Translations under genes and position numbers: made by a program | Assembly: GCA_905211185.1 (NCBI GenBank) | Contig: CAJLZR010000048.1 | Coordinates: 1 to 6,522, forward strand | Source of the DNA: an uncultured Oscillospiraceae bacterium | GTDB taxonomy: Bacteria > Bacillota_A > Clostridia > Oscillospirales > Acutalibacteraceae | Reading direction: 5' to 3' | DNA: 6,522 nucleotides | In this document: in pieces, positions 6,371-6,522 of the stretch | Position numbering within the stretch: position 1 is the stretch's first letter | Layout: every line of letters starts with the position of its first letter | The notes under the pieces: model-generated | Seen by the model: the letters and a program-made list of their open reading frames with translations, nothing else | What the model was told of the DNA's origin: nothing | Database searches by the model: none

Positions 6371-6402
6371 AATTTAAAAAAGAAGAGATAGTTTTTGATT
6401 AA
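6313..6402 (+). pseudogene. Displaced C-terminal end of the TfoX-domain gene
   Basis: Dropping two bases after codon D82 (near 6311-6312, within GATATAAT) restores NKEYLENLFNAMYE at 6313-6354, the kind of C-terminal helix these TfoX-domain proteins have after the DVD motif. That frame then hits TAA at 6355-6357 where a glutamate codon GAA would be expected, since LPxxK-type tails usually follow an EEL. It then runs on as LTTLKFKKEEIVFD to TAA at 6400-6402. Two lesions, a frameshift and a nonsense change, are thus suggested. Seen: the frames and stops. Family expectation: from memory. Inference: recent gene decay. Confidence 0.6.
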
Positions 6403-6411
6403 TAAACAACA

Positions 6412-6446
6412 GCAAACTTTCCTCAGCCGTAGAAAGTTTGCCTTTT
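6412..6446 (+). terminator. Terminator hairpin after the TfoX-like gene
   Basis: GCAAACTTTC (6412-6421) and GAAAGTTTGC (6432-6441) are perfect 10-bp inverted arms with a 10-base loop, followed by C then TTTT and, a little later, TTTTT (6454-6458). It lies 10 bases after the last frame of the damaged gene. The minus face is also T-rich (TGTTGTTTATT), so it might serve a converging gene to the right as well. Confidence 0.7.
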
Positions 6447-6522
6447 GTATACATTTTTACACAAGCTCATGAAAAAAAGAATTTTAGCATGTCCCTTTTT
6501 CTTGCACTGCCATTGCTATATT
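6442..6522. other. Right edge, no certain gene
   Basis: Two short open frames reach the window edge. On the minus strand, codons from 6520 down to a TGA at 6469-6467 read YSNGSARKRDMLKFFFS and could be the C-terminus of a converging gene that would share the hairpin at 6412-6441. On the plus strand, ATG at 6469 reads MKKRILACPFFLHCHCYI but has no ribosome site. Neither is recognisable, and 18 codons is too little to decide. Confidence 0.3.

Noticed and set aside
6469..6522. Start of a new plus-strand gene MKKRILACPFF at the right edge
   Set aside because: It resembles a signal peptide start by composition only; no ribosome site precedes it and only 18 codons are visible.
1..6522. CRISPR array, tRNA, rRNA or insertion sequence
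   Set aside because: No regularly spaced repeats, no tRNA cloverleaf pattern, no rRNA-like stretch and no transposase were seen on either strand.

Overview
This window looks like chromosomal DNA of a low-GC, endospore-forming Clostridia-type Firmicute (gut-type Clostridia is a guess from style, not shown) carrying part of a prophage. Evidence for the host is a YunB-type sporulation gene, Firmicute-style GreA and class II LysRS, AGGAGG-type ribosome binding sites and AT-rich intergenic DNA.

Left part (1-2580, all minus strand): the DNA-packaging cassette of a tailed phage, in transcription order small terminase subunit (2580-2080), large terminase subunit (2060-810) and portal protein (797 to beyond the left edge). 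The genes are tightly packed and would be co-transcribed leftwards. No integrase, repressor or replication gene lies between terS and the chromosome-like genes to the right, so this end is either the far end of the prophage or the scar of a lost early region.

Junction (2581-2727): an AT-rich stretch with a short palindrome upstream of terS, and a strong hairpin that terminates the neighbouring minus-strand gene and separates it from the phage cassette.

Middle (2728-3802): a divergent pair. A small YtxH-like membrane protein with a cysteine-rich N-terminus is on the minus strand, and the sporulation gene yunB is on the plus strand. The yunB frame extends well upstream of its first conventional start (a GTG) through a lysine/arginine-rich and hydrophobic membrane anchor; the only well-placed start there is a CTG behind an excellent Shine-Dalgarno.

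Right-middle (3831-6027): a consensus sigma-A promoter, a leader with a 17-bp hairpin, then greA (TTG start) and lysS, 20 bases apart, ended by a GC-rich hairpin with a T run. This transcription/translation housekeeping operon is the best supported part of the window. The hairpin between promoter and greA suggests leader attenuation or a short leader RNA.

Right end (6065-6522): a TfoX N-terminal-domain protein whose last ~20 codons are out of register. The expected C-terminal helix is found in another frame immediately downstream, and ends at a premature TAA, so the gene looks recently damaged. A 10-bp perfect hairpin follows, then about 80 bases with no certain gene.
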